Assembly: GCF_031846525.1 (NCBI RefSeq)
Contig: NZ_JAVRHM010000007.1
Location: 120,186 to 184,185 of the forward strand
From: Autumnicola patrickiae
Lineage (GTDB): Bacteria > Bacteroidota > Bacteroidia > Flavobacteriales > Flavobacteriaceae
DNA: 64,000 bases
Direction of reading: 5' to 3'
A model generated the notes under the pieces. It did not search any database. It was given only the letters and a program-made list of their open reading frames with translations, and was not told where the DNA came from. Shown in pieces: positions 36,575-46,088 of the stretch (position 1 is the first letter of the stretch; the number at the start of each line of letters is the position of its first letter). The position numbers were made by a program, and so were the translations under genes.

Positions 36575-39500
36575 ATGAGCAATAAGTTCCCTGAATATAA
36601 AGGACTTGACTTACCAAAAGTTGCAGAAGAAACCTTATCCTGGTGGAAGGAGAACAAGATATTTGAAAAAAGTATCTCATCACGTGAAGGTGAAGAACAA
36701 TTCATTTTCTTTGAAGGACCGCCATCGGCTAACGGACTGCCGGGGATTCACCATGTAATGGCTAGAGCCATTAAGGATATTTTTTGCCGCTATAAAACCC
36801 AGAAAGGATTTCAGGTTAAACGGAAAGCCGGTTGGGATACCCACGGTTTGCCAATAGAACTTGGTGTTGAAAAAGAACTTGGGATTACAAAAGAAGATAT
36901 TGGCACCAAAATTAGTGTCGAAAAATACAATGATGCTTGTAAAAATGCGGTAATGCGTTACACCGATGTGTGGAATGACCTTACCGAAAAAATGGGTTAT
37001 TGGGTAGATATGGACGATCCATATATTACCTATAAATCCAAATACATGGAAACAGTTTGGTGGCTGCTTTCCGAAATTTATAAGAAAGGTTTAATCTATA
37101 AAGGCTACACCATTCAGCCGTACTCACCAAAGGCGGGTACCGGTTTAAGTTCCCACGAGCTTAATCAGCCGGGAACGTATCAGGATGTTACCGATACCAC
37201 GGTGACCGCGCAATTTAAAGTAGTTCAGAATGAAACTTTTAAAGCCTCACCTCTAGGGAAAGATTTAGAGGATTGGGGCGATCTTTTCTTTATCGCCTGG
37301 ACCACAACTCCGTGGACTTTGCCTTCTAACACTGCACTTACAGTTGGGCCAAAGATTGAGTATGTAATTGTAAAAACGTATAACCAATATACTTTTAAGC
37401 CCGTCACGATTGTGGTGGCAAAAGATCTTGCTGAAAAGCAGTTCGATAAGAAGTTTAATAAGGTTGAAAGCAAAGAAGCCCTTCAGGATTATAAAGAAGG
37501 AGATAAGATCCCTTATTTTATAGGGAAGAGTTATTCGGGTAAAGATCTTGTAGGGATAAAATATGAGCAGTTAATGCCATACGCTCAACCATATAATAAT
37601 CCTGAAAATGCCTTTCGGGTAATTGCAGGAGATTTTGTAACTACCGAAGATGGTACGGGGATCGTACATACTGCGCCTACTTTTGGTGCAGATGATGCGC
37701 TGGTAGCGAAGCAGGCAATTCCGGAAGTTCCGCCATTGCTGGTTAAGGATGAAAACGATAATCTGGTTCCGTTGGTTGATTTGCAGGGAAAATTCAGAAA
37801 AGAACTTGGAGAGTTTGCAGGGAAATATGTGAAGAATGAATATTATGACGATGGAGAAGCTCCGGAAAGATCTGTAGACGTTGAAATCGCGATAAAACTG
37901 AAAGAAGAAAATCGTGCATTTAAAGTTGAAAAATATGTGCACAGTTATCCAAACTGCTGGAGAACAGACAGGCCAATATTATATTATCCATTAGATTCCT
38001 GGTTTATAAAAGTGACCGATGTTAAAGACCGGATGCATGAATTGAACCTCGGAATCAACTGGAAACCGAAAGCTACGGGAGAAGGACGTTTTGGAAACTG
38101 GCTGGCAAATGCAAACGACTGGAACCTATCCAGAAGCAGGTACTGGGGAATTCCGTTGCCAATCTGGAGGACAGAGGACGGCCGGGAAGAAAAGATCGTT
38201 GGTTCCATTGCAGAGCTAAAGGAAGAAATGGGCAAAGCTGTAGCGGCCGGAGTGATGGACAAGGATATTTTTGAAGGTTTTGAGCCCGGCAATATGAGTG
38301 ATGAGAACTATGAGCAGGTAGATCTTCATAAAAATGTGGTAGACGGGATTACGCTTATTTCCGAAAGTGGTAAGCCTATGAAAAGGGAAGCAGATCTTAT
38401 AGATGTGTGGTTCGATTCCGGTTCTATGCCATATTCTCAGTGGCATTATCCCTTTGAAAATAAAGAAAAAGTAGAAGAGACCTGGAGGCAGGCAGATTTT
38501 ATTGCTGAAGGTGTGGATCAAACAAGAGGTTGGTTCTATACGCTTCATGCCATTGCAACAATGATTTTTGATGATGTTGCTTATAAAAATGTAGTTTCCA
38601 ACGGACTTGTTTTGGACAAAAACGGACAAAAAATGTCCAAGCGCCTTGGCAATGCGGTAGACCCATTCGAAACTTTGGCGGCTTTTGGTCCCGATGCGAC
38701 CCGGTGGTATATGATCTCCAATGCCAATCCATGGGATAACCTAAAATTTGATATTGAAGGAATTGGGGAAGTGCAACGTAAATTCTTCGGAACACTTTAC
38801 AATACGTATTCTTTCTTTACCCTGTATGCAAATATTGACAATTTCACTTATGCTGAAGATGAAATTGCGTTGGAAGAAAGACCGGAGATAGATCGCTGGA
38901 TCCTTTCAGAATTGCTTACGCTTATCCAGAACGTCGATAAATTCTATGCAGATTATGAACCTACAAGGGCTACCCGGGCAATTTCAGAATTTGTTCAGGA
39001 AAACCTGAGTAACTGGTTTGTGCGTCTAAGCAGGAGAAGGTTCTGGAAAGGAGATTATGAGCAGGATAAAATTTCAGCATATCAAACGCTCTACACCTGC
39101 CTGAAAACTGTTGCAAAGTTAGGTGCTCCGGTAGCTCCATTCTATATGGAGAAACTTTACAAAGATTTAAACCAGGCAACAAATAAGGAAACATTCGAAT
39201 CTGTACATTTGGCTCAGTTTCCGCAGTTTGAGGAAAAGTTTGTTGATAAGTCTTTAGAGCGAAAGATGGAGAAGGCACAAACTATTTCTTCTCTGGTACT
39301 TTCGCTGCGAAAAAAAGAGATGATAAAAGTTAGACAGCCTTTGCAAAGAGTAATGATTCCGGTACTGGACGAGCGACAGAAGGAAGAAATTCTGGCTGTT
39401 CAGGATCTTATAAAATCTGAAGTTAATGTAAAGGAACTGGAGCTTATAGATGATGCTTCAGGAATACTTGTAAAACAGGTAAAGCCAAATTTCAGAGTTC

Positions 39501-39991
39501 TTGGTCCGAGATTTGGAAAAGATATTAAATTGATTGTTAGCAAGATAAGTGGTTTTACTTCCGAAGATATAGCACAAGTGGAGCGTGAGGGAAGTATTGA
39601 TATTGAAGTTAATGAAAAAATGATTAATTTGGCGATCGATGAGCTGGAAATATCCTCGCAGGATATTGAAGGTTGGACGGTAGCCAGTAGTGGCAATATT
39701 ACAGTAGCTTTGGACGTAAATATTTCTCCTGAATTGAAGAAGGAAGGAGTTGCCCGGGAGTTAATTAACCGCATTCAGAATATGCGTAAAGATTCTGGTT
39801 TTGAAGTAACAGATACAATTAATGTGACCCTACAAAAGGACGGCATGATCGAGGATGCTGTTAATGAAAATATAACTTATATTAAAAATGAAACATTAAC
39901 TGCAAGTCTCGAATTTGCAGATGTGGTTGAAGAGGGTTCTCTGGTAGAATTTGACGAAATTTCCACAAGATTGTTTATTAAAAAACATTAA
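36575..39991 (+). CDS. ileS: Isoleucyl-tRNA synthetase
   Basis: A 1138-residue class I synthetase, long because it is of the eukaryote-like type common in Bacteroidota. The HIGH-type motif appears as PSANGLPGIHHVMARAIKD and the KMSKR motif as KNGQKMSKRLGNAVDP. GWDTHGLPIELGVEKELG and the editing domain (TTPWTLPSNTALTVGP, TEDGTGIVHTAPTFGADD) are present. DQTRGWFYTLH and the C-terminal anticodon-binding region complete it. It charges tRNA-Ile and proofreads valine. The dksA-like gene starts five bases after the stop. Confidence 0.97.
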   Translation: MSNKFPEYKGLDLPKVAEETLSWWKENKIFEKSISSREGEEQFIFFEGPPSANGLPGIHHVMARAIKDIFCRYKTQKGFQVKRKAGWDTHGLPIELGVEKELGITKEDIGTKISVEKYNDACKNAVMRYTDVWNDLTEKMGYWVDMDDPYITYKSKYMETVWWLLSEIYKKGLIYKGYTIQPYSPKAGTGLSSHELNQPGTYQDVTDTTVTAQFKVVQNETFKASPLGKDLEDWGDLFFIAWTTTPWTLPSNTALTVGPKIEYVIVKTYNQYTFKPVTIVVAKDLAEKQFDKKFNKVESKEALQDYKEGDKIPYFIGKSYSGKDLVGIKYEQLMPYAQPYNNPENAFRVIAGDFVTTEDGTGIVHTAPTFGADDALVAKQAIPEVPPLLVKDENDNLVPLVDLQGKFRKELGEFAGKYVKNEYYDDGEAPERSVDVEIAIKLKEENRAFKVEKYVHSYPNCWRTDRPILYYPLDSWFIKVTDVKDRMHELNLGINWKPKATGEGRFGNWLANANDWNLSRSRYWGIPLPIWRTEDGREEKIVGSIAELKEEMGKAVAAGVMDKDIFEGFEPGNMSDENYEQVDLHKNVVDGITLISESGKPMKREADLIDVWFDSGSMPYSQWHYPFENKEKVEETWRQADFIAEGVDQTRGWFYTLHAIATMIFDDVAYKNVVSNGLVLDKNGQKMSKRLGNAVDPFETLAAFGPDATRWYMISNANPWDNLKFDIEGIGEVQRKFFGTLYNTYSFFTLYANIDNFTYAEDEIALEERPEIDRWILSELLTLIQNVDKFYADYEPTRATRAISEFVQENLSNWFVRLSRRRFWKGDYEQDKISAYQTLYTCLKTVAKLGAPVAPFYMEKLYKDLNQATNKETFESVHLAQFPQFEEKFVDKSLERKMEKAQTISSLVLSLRKKEMIKVRQPLQRVMIPVLDERQKEEILAVQDLIKSEVNVKELELIDDASGILVKQVKPNFRVLGPRFGKDIKLIVSKISGFTSEDIAQVEREGSIDIEVNEKMINLAIDELEISSQDIEGWTVASSGNITVALDVNISPELKKEGVARELINRIQNMRKDSGFEVTDTINVTLQKDGMIEDAVNENITYIKNETLTASLEFADVVEEGSLVEFDEISTRLFIKKH

Positions 39992-39995
39992 GCCT

Positions 39996-40379
39996 ATGTC
40001 TACAGATGTTAAAGAAAGATACTGCGATGCTGATTTAGCAGAGTTTAAGGCCTTAATCTTGAAAAAGATTGCAAAGGCCCAGGAACAACTTGAAATCTAT
40101 CAAAATGCTTATAAAAACGACGGCGATAACGGTACAGATGATACCTCCCCGACCTTTAAAGCTTTTGAAGAAGGAAGTGAAACCATGAGTAAAGAAGCAA
40201 ATTCCCAGCTGGCTATTCGTCAGGAGAAATTTATCAGGGATTTAAAGAATGCTTTGCTTCGTATTGAAAATAAAACTTATGGCATATGCCGCGTTACCGG
40301 AAAACTTATTGCAAAAGAGCGACTTATGCTTGTTCCGCATGCGACACTAAGTATCGAAGCTAAGAACCTTCAGCGATAA
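39996..40379 (+). CDS. TraR/DksA-family zinc-finger-like regulator
   Basis: The start at MSTDVKERYCDADLAEFK gives 127 residues. The coiled-coil part (about 10-45) is followed by DDTSPTFKAFEEGSE and the C-terminal finger region YGICRVTGKLIAKERLMLVPHATLS. Only one Cys remains in the finger, so zinc binding by four Cys is unlikely; this is usual for the flavobacterial members. The protein may bind in the RNA polymerase secondary channel. The order ileS-dksA-lspA is conserved in the class (recalled). Confidence 0.9.
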   Translation: MSTDVKERYCDADLAEFKALILKKIAKAQEQLEIYQNAYKNDGDNGTDDTSPTFKAFEEGSETMSKEANSQLAIRQEKFIRDLKNALLRIENKTYGICRVTGKLIAKERLMLVPHATLSIEAKNLQR

Positions 40380-40397
40380 TCGACATTTTTAAATTTA

Positions 40398-40438
40398 TGG
40401 AAAACGCTCCTGTTGAATTCAGCAAGGAGCGTTTTTTG
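40398..40438 (+). terminator. Terminator after the dksA-like gene
   Basis: A perfect AAAACGCTCCT / AGGAGCGTTTT hairpin with a T-run. It lies across the first codons of the longest frame of the next gene, which argues for a later start there. Confidence 0.72.
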
Positions 40439-40447
40439 ATTTTCATA

Positions 40448-41071
40448 GTGAAGCAAGTTTTAATATGTAGTTTTCTTTTTTTCGGAATTCTTCTGTGTAA
40501 CGCTCAGAAGGATACCAGGGAGATTTTTGATGCCAGCGACATCCATAAGATTGAAATTTATGCCGATGAGGTTTATAAAATAAGCCTATATACTTCGGGT
40601 ACAGAAGAAATCAAGATTTCTACTCATTCTGAAGGAGAATATTACAACAATATTTTTCTTGTTACTGAAGTAGAAAAGCAGACGCTGAAACTCAGCAGCC
40701 GGTTTCCCAAAGCCTTAACGGGAGGGTATGATAAACTTAGTGCTCATAAAATTATTTCTATGGAAATAAAACTGGAGGTACCGGAAAATATCCAGGTTTT
40801 TATCAGTTCTAATCTTGCTTCGGTAGAGGCGGGAGGGAGTTTTAAATATCTTTTTGCCGATCTAAAGGACGGCTACTGCAGGCTTTTATCCTTTAAGGGT
40901 AAAGCTACTGTAAATACGTACAAAGGGAATATTTATGTAGAGACGACACCCGTTAATGTACAAGCTAAATCCAGAAACGGAATAGTATATGTTCAGCCAG
41001 GAATTCGTGGAACTAATCTTCTAAAACTCAAATCTATTAATGGGGACATTCGTGTCCTTAGAACTAAATAA
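40448..41071 (+). CDS. Exported protein of unknown function (DUF4097-like beta-helix/adhesin type)
   Basis: The frame is open from an ATG at 40397, but those first 17 codons coincide with a terminator hairpin. A GTG at 40448 gives a clean signal peptide (MKQVLICSFLFFGILLCNAQ), so I prefer it. The mature part is made of short beta-strands (KIEIYADEVYKISLYTSGT, VNTYKGNIYVETTPVNVQAKSRNG, LKLKSINGDIRVL), like DUF4097/DUF2807 proteins. Function is unknown. It lies between the dksA-like gene and lspA. Confidence 0.75.
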   Translation: MKQVLICSFLFFGILLCNAQKDTREIFDASDIHKIEIYADEVYKISLYTSGTEEIKISTHSEGEYYNNIFLVTEVEKQTLKLSSRFPKALTGGYDKLSAHKIISMEIKLEVPENIQVFISSNLASVEAGGSFKYLFADLKDGYCRLLSFKGKATVNTYKGNIYVETTPVNVQAKSRNGIVYVQPGIRGTNLLKLKSINGDIRVLRTK

Positions 41072-41107
41072 TATTAGTATTTTTGGTTCGTTTTTAACTT
41101 AACATTC

Positions 41108-41722
41108 ATGTCTCTAAAAAAAGCTGGCGTTATTATTTTCCTGGTATTGTTAATAGACCAGGTATCCAAAATCTACATCAAAACTAATTTTACTTTAGGG
41201 CAGGAGCTTCCGGTATTCGATTGGTTTAGTATTCTTTTCGTTGAAAATGAAGGAATGGCCTGGGGAACTAAGATACCGGGAACTTATGGGAAGTTAATTC
41301 TAACCTTATTCCGATTGGTAGCTATTGTTGGAATTGGATATTGGTTATGGGACTCTGTACGCAAGAATGCATCTAAGGTTCTCATCGTGTCCATTGCACT
41401 TATCTTTGCAGGCGCAATGGGGAACATTATAGACTCTGTTTTCTACGGAATAATCTTCAACGACAGTTATCGCCAGATCGCAGAATTTATGCCTGAGGGA
41501 GGAGGCTATAGCACACTCTTTCATGGTAAAGTTGTGGATATGCTTTACTTCCCATTATACGAGGGGTATTTACCGGAATGGATCCCTGTTTGGGGAGGAA
41601 ATTACTTTACCTTTTTTGAACCTGTATTTAATATTGCAGACAGCGCAATTAGTGCAGGGGTAATTCTTCTGCTAATTTTTAATAAACGAGCTTTTCCAAA
41701 ACAAGAAGAGGAGGGGAATTAA
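41108..41722 (+). CDS. lspA: Lipoprotein signal peptidase (signal peptidase II)
   Basis: A 204-residue inner-membrane aspartyl protease that removes signal peptides from lipoproteins. Four membrane segments are visible. VLLIDQVSKIYIK is the conserved D-Q-x-x-K opening. The catalytic Asp residues sit in AMGNIIDSVFYG and VDMLYFPLYEG...FNIADSAISAG. The insert between them is longer than in E. coli, as usual in Bacteroidota. Its stop overlaps the convergent response-regulator stop by 4 bases. Confidence 0.95.
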   Translation: MSLKKAGVIIFLVLLIDQVSKIYIKTNFTLGQELPVFDWFSILFVENEGMAWGTKIPGTYGKLILTLFRLVAIVGIGYWLWDSVRKNASKVLIVSIALIFAGAMGNIIDSVFYGIIFNDSYRQIAEFMPEGGGYSTLFHGKVVDMLYFPLYEGYLPEWIPVWGGNYFTFFEPVFNIADSAISAGVILLLIFNKRAFPKQEEEGN

Positions 41723-42138
41723 GCAGCAGGTATTGTTCTCTCAAAGATTTTTTCAAACTTTTTAAGTTCAATGGGTTTAATAAGATAGTCCGTTACTAGA
41801 TTGATGGATTTTGCCCGTTCTAAATCTCTTGGATCTATTGAGGAACTCACGACGTAAAGTGTAATTTTCTTATTAAAATAATTTTTGATTTTGATGAATT
41901 CATTCAGGAATTCCCAGCCGTCCATCACCGGCATGTTTAAATCAAGAAAAATAATTTCAGGAAGCCTGTCTTCTGTCATGTTGCCAAGGATATGTTCAAA
42001 GTAATCCAGAGCTTCTTTTCCATTTTTGTAAATCAGAAGGTTTTCTGAGAGTTGTTTAATTTCAATAATTTTCTTTACCAGATTCACGTATATCTTATCA
42101 TCGTCGATAATACATGCCAGTCCTACTTTTTGCCCCAT
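41719..42138 (-). CDS. Single-domain response regulator
   Basis: A 139-residue receiver domain with no output domain. IDDDKIYVNLVKKI is the acidic pocket, IIFLDLNMPVMDGWEFL holds the phospho-acceptor Asp, VVSSSIDPRD the Ser/Thr switch and YLIKPIE the Lys. It starts 11 bases after the histidine kinase gene on the same strand and is its likely partner. Such lone receivers act by protein contact. Confidence 0.93.
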   Translation of the reverse strand: MGQKVGLACIIDDDKIYVNLVKKIIEIKQLSENLLIYKNGKEALDYFEHILGNMTEDRLPEIIFLDLNMPVMDGWEFLNEFIKIKNYFNKKITLYVVSSSIDPRDLERAKSINLVTDYLIKPIELKKFEKIFERTIPAA

Positions 42139-42149
42139 AATAGTAAAAT

Positions 42150-43601
42150 CTAAAACATTATCTTAAAAGTCGTCCCGATGTCAACTGTACTCGTAACAGA
42201 AATTGAGCCTCCCAACGCCTCCACCTGATTTTTGGTGATAAACAGCCCAATTCCCTTTGCTTCGGGATTTTGATGAAAGGTCTTGTACATTCCAAACATC
42301 TTATCCCCATGTTGATCGAGATCTATGCCCATACCGTTGTCACTAATTTCCAGAAATTCCTTTCCGTTAGAGACATATGACTGAATATAAATAACCGGTT
42401 TCCTGCCTGGCTGTTTATATTTTATGGCATTACTAATTAAATTTAGTAAAATACTTTCAAGATACTCAGGTATATAGTAAATTTCTTTTAAAGAATGGAA
42501 TTCAGCGATGATTTTTGCATTTTCCCGATTGATCAGGGAAGAAATGGAGGCCAGGACAAAATCCAGGGCGTCATCAAACTTGATTTTTGCCCTCTCTTTA
42601 GCTAAAGTGGTATCGATGCTCACCACATCATTAAGTTGTGCAATGGCGGTATCCAGGTTTTTAGAAATATAACTTACGTTTTCCAGTAGATCCAGTTTAT
42701 CCTTATCTGTTTTAGCTTCTTTTAGTAGCTCAACCACAAGACTAAGATTACTGCTATGGGATCTTAATTTGTGGGAAACAATATGCGCAAAATTGAAGAG
42801 GCGTGAATTTTGGGTGGCGATAATGTCCAGAGAGTTCTGGAGATTTATTTCGTTGGTTTTATTTTCATTAATATCCTGAAAAACCCCTCTTATACCTATT
42901 ATTTGCTGTTCCTGATTATAAACAGGTTTTCCGGTGGCGCTCACCCAAAATTCCTTTTTATAAAGCGTCAACATTTTAAGTTCAATTTTGAAGGGGATCC
43001 CGTAAAGTTCACATTTTTTAAATGCAGAATTTATTAGATGATGGTGTTCCGGTGTATAAAACTTCAATCTTTCTGTGTAATCCAGTTGAAAGTCCTGGGG
43101 GCAATCCATAATTCTCTTGGTGACATTGTCCCAATAAATATTCTTGTCTATAATATCTACGTACCAGCCACCTGTAGAAGTCATTTCTGCTGTCTCCCTA
43201 TAGTAGAAAAAATTCTCTTCTATAGTATATTGGTCACGTTTGCTCTGGTGGATATTTACAAAGATCAGCACTGCTGTTTCTCTTAAGCTACTGTCTTTAT
43301 TTTTTAGATTCTTGCATTCAAACCACCGATATTTGCCATTTTCGAGGCGCATCTTTATTTCAAAGCTGAAGGTTTCGTTTTCTGAAAGTAACTTTTCAAA
43401 GTTAATTCGGAAGTCGTAACGATAATCTGGGTGCAGGATTTCCTGAAGAAAAAATTCAAAGGAATCATTAGAGGTATAAGGATTGCCAATTAATGTAGTA
43501 AAATGATCAGACCAGTCAATTTCCTTGCTGAAGAGATTGATTTTCCAATAAGCTATATCAAAATCCTCTAGGATACTATTTAGCTGGAGGTCATTAAGCA
43601 T
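42150..43601 (-). CDS. PAS-domain sensor histidine kinase
   Basis: A 483-residue kinase with two N-terminal PAS-like domains (about 10-120 and 130-255, the second ending GIRGVFQDINENKTNE). The dimerisation helix has the phospho-acceptor in FAHIVSHKLRSHSSNLSLVVELL. The HATPase domain shows N box NLISNAIKYK, G1 ISDNGMGIDL, F/G2 FGMYKTFHQNPEAKGIGLFI and the final VEALGGSISVTSTVDIGTTF. No membrane segment is seen, so it is cytosolic and likely senses a small ligand or redox state. Confidence 0.93.
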   Translation of the reverse strand: MLNDLQLNSILEDFDIAYWKINLFSKEIDWSDHFTTLIGNPYTSNDSFEFFLQEILHPDYRYDFRINFEKLLSENETFSFEIKMRLENGKYRWFECKNLKNKDSSLRETAVLIFVNIHQSKRDQYTIEENFFYYRETAEMTSTGGWYVDIIDKNIYWDNVTKRIMDCPQDFQLDYTERLKFYTPEHHHLINSAFKKCELYGIPFKIELKMLTLYKKEFWVSATGKPVYNQEQQIIGIRGVFQDINENKTNEINLQNSLDIIATQNSRLFNFAHIVSHKLRSHSSNLSLVVELLKEAKTDKDKLDLLENVSYISKNLDTAIAQLNDVVSIDTTLAKERAKIKFDDALDFVLASISSLINRENAKIIAEFHSLKEIYYIPEYLESILLNLISNAIKYKQPGRKPVIYIQSYVSNGKEFLEISDNGMGIDLDQHGDKMFGMYKTFHQNPEAKGIGLFITKNQVEALGGSISVTSTVDIGTTFKIMF

Positions 43602-43657
43602 TAACGGGGGAATATTTAGATAAATGTAGGCTAATGTGAATAGTCCTACAAATAAAT

Positions 43658-44230
43658 TTAACTTTTTCTAAAGCTGTAGGAGTTTTTAGGGGTCACACAA
43701 TAGTCAAGTGGAATGTCTGACTGATAAGTATCTTCAATTTTTTCTTCAGCCTCAAAAAACGAGAGTCCAACCTTCAAGACGTCTGGCTGGCAGGTTGCGA
43801 AAAATTTATCATAGAAGCCTTTGCCATAACCAACACGGTGTCCGGAGGTGTCAAATGCAAGAAGCGGTACAAACACAACCTCTATTTTGTTTGCTTCGAT
43901 AATTATTCCATCCTGTGGTTCCGGAATGTTCCAACGATTCTTTTTAATTACTGTTGTATCCGTTAAAAGGTAATTTATAAGTTCATTTGTAGGAGCGTCG
44001 GTCTTAGGGAGTACTACATTTTTGTCTTTTCCCTGTAGAATATGGAGTATAGGTTCTGTATCGACTTCTTTCTGTTCAGCAATACTTAAAAAAAGATGAT
44101 AAAAGCTGAAATCCCAGATTGGCAGTGTTAATAGTTGATTGGCGATTTGCAGACTCAGATCTTCAATTGTTTCCGTAGTCAAATTAAGTCTTAACTTCTT
44201 ATATTTCGCTCTCAGATATTTCTTCTTCAT
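43658..44230 (-). CDS. 5-formyltetrahydrofolate cyclo-ligase
   Basis: The start MKKKYLRAKYKKLRLNL (44230) gives 190 residues; the frame extends 12 codons further. The enzyme makes 5,10-methenyl-THF from 5-formyl-THF with ATP. VVLPKTDAPTNEL, VVFVPLLAFDTSGHRVGYGKGFYDKF and DYCVTPK are family motifs, with the GxGxGYYD-like loop at the active site. It overlaps the end of the aspartoacylase-family gene, so it is the last gene of a four-gene minus-strand operon. Confidence 0.93.
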   Translation of the reverse strand: MKKKYLRAKYKKLRLNLTTETIEDLSLQIANQLLTLPIWDFSFYHLFLSIAEQKEVDTEPILHILQGKDKNVVLPKTDAPTNELINYLLTDTTVIKKNRWNIPEPQDGIIIEANKIEVVFVPLLAFDTSGHRVGYGKGFYDKFFATCQPDVLKVGLSFFEAEEKIEDTYQSDIPLDYCVTPKNSYSFRKS

Positions 44231-45206
44231 TTGTCCTTTTTGGAAGTGTAATATGAAAAACCGCATCGCCCTGGTAAACTATGGGAGATTCATTCACATT
44301 TATTACATAGCCTTCATTTGCGGCTTTAATCTTATGTCGGAATTTGCCGTAAGGATCGGTAATTGTTGCAATAAATTCTCCTTTTTCCACATGCTTGCCA
44401 CAAGGAATTTTAATATGCAGAAGTCCGCTGTACTTCGCACGCATCCAGAAGGTATTTTCGATCACTACCGTTTCGGTAATAGCATCGGGATAGTCAAATT
44501 TAGGATTTAACATGTCCAGGTGGCTTAGGATTCGTGTAGCACCGTCCACTCCATGTCTTGCAATTTCTTTATTGCTGTTAGAAGATTTTCCGCCTTCGAA
44601 AAGAAGTACCGGAATTCCTAATTTCGCACAAGTCTCCCTGTATGACTTTGTTATTGTTTTAGAATTAATGGTAAATGGAGCATTAAATATACGAGCGTAC
44701 TTAAGACTTTCCTCATTGCCTTTCTTTATTCTGATCTGGGGCGCATTAAATCTACTTGCTCCACCAGTATGGAAATCCATGCAAAAATCTGCTACCGGAA
44801 GAATTTTCTTTACGAATTGATATGCAAATCTACTAGCCAGAGAGCCATGTTTTGTTCCGGGAAACACTCGGTTTAGATCCCGGCCATCTGGAAATTCCCG
44901 TGTTAACGTAAGAAATCCAAAAATATTTACAACCGGAATACAAATTATAGTACCTCTCTGGGGTTTGTTAATTCCTTTGGAAATAATCTGCCGTACTATT
45001 TCCACCCCATTTATTTCGTCCCCATGAATTCCTGCTGTAAGTAACACGACCGGACCGGGTTTTTTCGAACGTTCAATAATGACCGGCACCTCTACAGATG
45101 TAGTGGTGTAGAGTTTGGCCATATTAAAATTAATTGTTGCACTCTTTCCCGGGGGTATTCTTTTTCCCAGTATCTCCAGGACATTATCCTTGTCTATTTG
45201 TGGCAT
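44199..45206 (-). CDS. Succinylglutamate desuccinylase/aspartoacylase family M14-like metallopeptidase
   Basis: A 335-residue zinc hydrolase. TAGIHGDEINGVEIVRQI holds the H-x-x-E zinc ligands, FPDGRDLNRVFPGTKHGS the substrate Arg/Asn, and FCMDFHTGGASRFNAPQI the third ligand. The C-terminal beta domain is present (SGLLHIKIPCGKHVEKGE). It starts 3 bases after rimK. In this setting it probably trims amide- or glutamate-type adducts made by the RimK enzyme (inference from the operon), not arginine catabolism. Confidence 0.92.
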   Translation of the reverse strand: MPQIDKDNVLEILGKRIPPGKSATINFNMAKLYTTTSVEVPVIIERSKKPGPVVLLTAGIHGDEINGVEIVRQIISKGINKPQRGTIICIPVVNIFGFLTLTREFPDGRDLNRVFPGTKHGSLASRFAYQFVKKILPVADFCMDFHTGGASRFNAPQIRIKKGNEESLKYARIFNAPFTINSKTITKSYRETCAKLGIPVLLFEGGKSSNSNKEIARHGVDGATRILSHLDMLNPKFDYPDAITETVVIENTFWMRAKYSGLLHIKIPCGKHVEKGEFIATITDPYGKFRHKIKAANEGYVINVNESPIVYQGDAVFHITLPKRTNEEEISESEI

Positions 45207-45209
45207 AAA

Positions 45210-46088
45210 TTACACATTTCGCTCAATGTACCTTATAATGGTTTTTGCTATGTCTTTTCCCGTGGCAGCTTCAATGCCTTCAAGGCCTGGAGAGGAGTTC
45301 ACTTCTAGAATAAGTGGTCCTCTGGCACTTTGCAGCATATCCACACCGGCAACTCCAAGACTCATTGCTTTGGCGGCTTTTATGGCTGCATTTTCCTCTT
45401 CATCTGTAAGTTCAATGATCTCAGCAGACCCACCACGGTGAAGATTAGAACGAAATTCGCCTTCTTTTCCCTGGCGCTTCATTGCTCCAACTACATGGCC
45501 GTCTACAACAAAAGCACGAATATCGGCCCCGCCGGCTTCTTTAATAAACTCCTGGACGATAACCCTTGCCTGTAATCCATTAAAAGCTTCAATAACAGAT
45601 TCGGCTGCATTATTTGTTTCTGCAAGTACAACTCCCAATCCCTGGGTCCCTTCAAGTAATTTTATAATGAGAGGCGCACCTCCTACGTGATCTATTACTT
45701 CTTTAACATCTTTTGAGTAGTTGGTAAAGACCGTTTTTGGCAGCCCCAGTCTGGCGCGGGAAAGAATCTGCAGGCTCCTAAGTTTATCACGACTTCTCAC
45801 CAATGCCTGTGATTCTGTAGTAGTAAAAGTACCCATCATTTCGAATTGCCTTACAACCGCAGTTCCAAAGAAAGTAATTGATGCACCAATTCTGGGGATT
45901 ACCGCATCTGCTCCTTCAATAGCTTTTCCTTTATAAAATATCGAGGGTTTTTTCTTTTCTATAACAAGATCACATTTAACTGGATCTATAACTTCAACTT
46001 CGTGATCACGTTTTTTAGCGGCTTCCACCAGTCGTTTGGTTGAATAAAGGTTGCTATTTCTGGATAGAATTTTTAGCTTCATTTTCAT
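45210..46088 (-). CDS. rimK: RimK-family alpha-L-glutamate ligase
   Basis: A 292-residue ATP-grasp ligase, of the kind that adds Glu residues to the C-terminus of ribosomal protein S6. KMKLKILSRNSNLYSTKRLVEA is the standard N-terminus. DAVIPRIGASITFFGTAVVRQFE, APLIIKLLEGTQGLGVVLAE and PLILEVNSSPGLEGIEAATG are the ATP/Mg sites. It overlaps the end of the RimB-like protease gene by 35 bases and is followed by the aspartoacylase-family gene. Confidence 0.94.
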   Translation of the reverse strand: MKMKLKILSRNSNLYSTKRLVEAAKKRDHEVEVIDPVKCDLVIEKKKPSIFYKGKAIEGADAVIPRIGASITFFGTAVVRQFEMMGTFTTTESQALVRSRDKLRSLQILSRARLGLPKTVFTNYSKDVKEVIDHVGGAPLIIKLLEGTQGLGVVLAETNNAAESVIEAFNGLQARVIVQEFIKEAGGADIRAFVVDGHVVGAMKRQGKEGEFRSNLHRGGSAEIIELTDEEENAAIKAAKAMSLGVAGVDMLQSARGPLILEVNSSPGLEGIEAATGKDIAKTIIRYIERNV

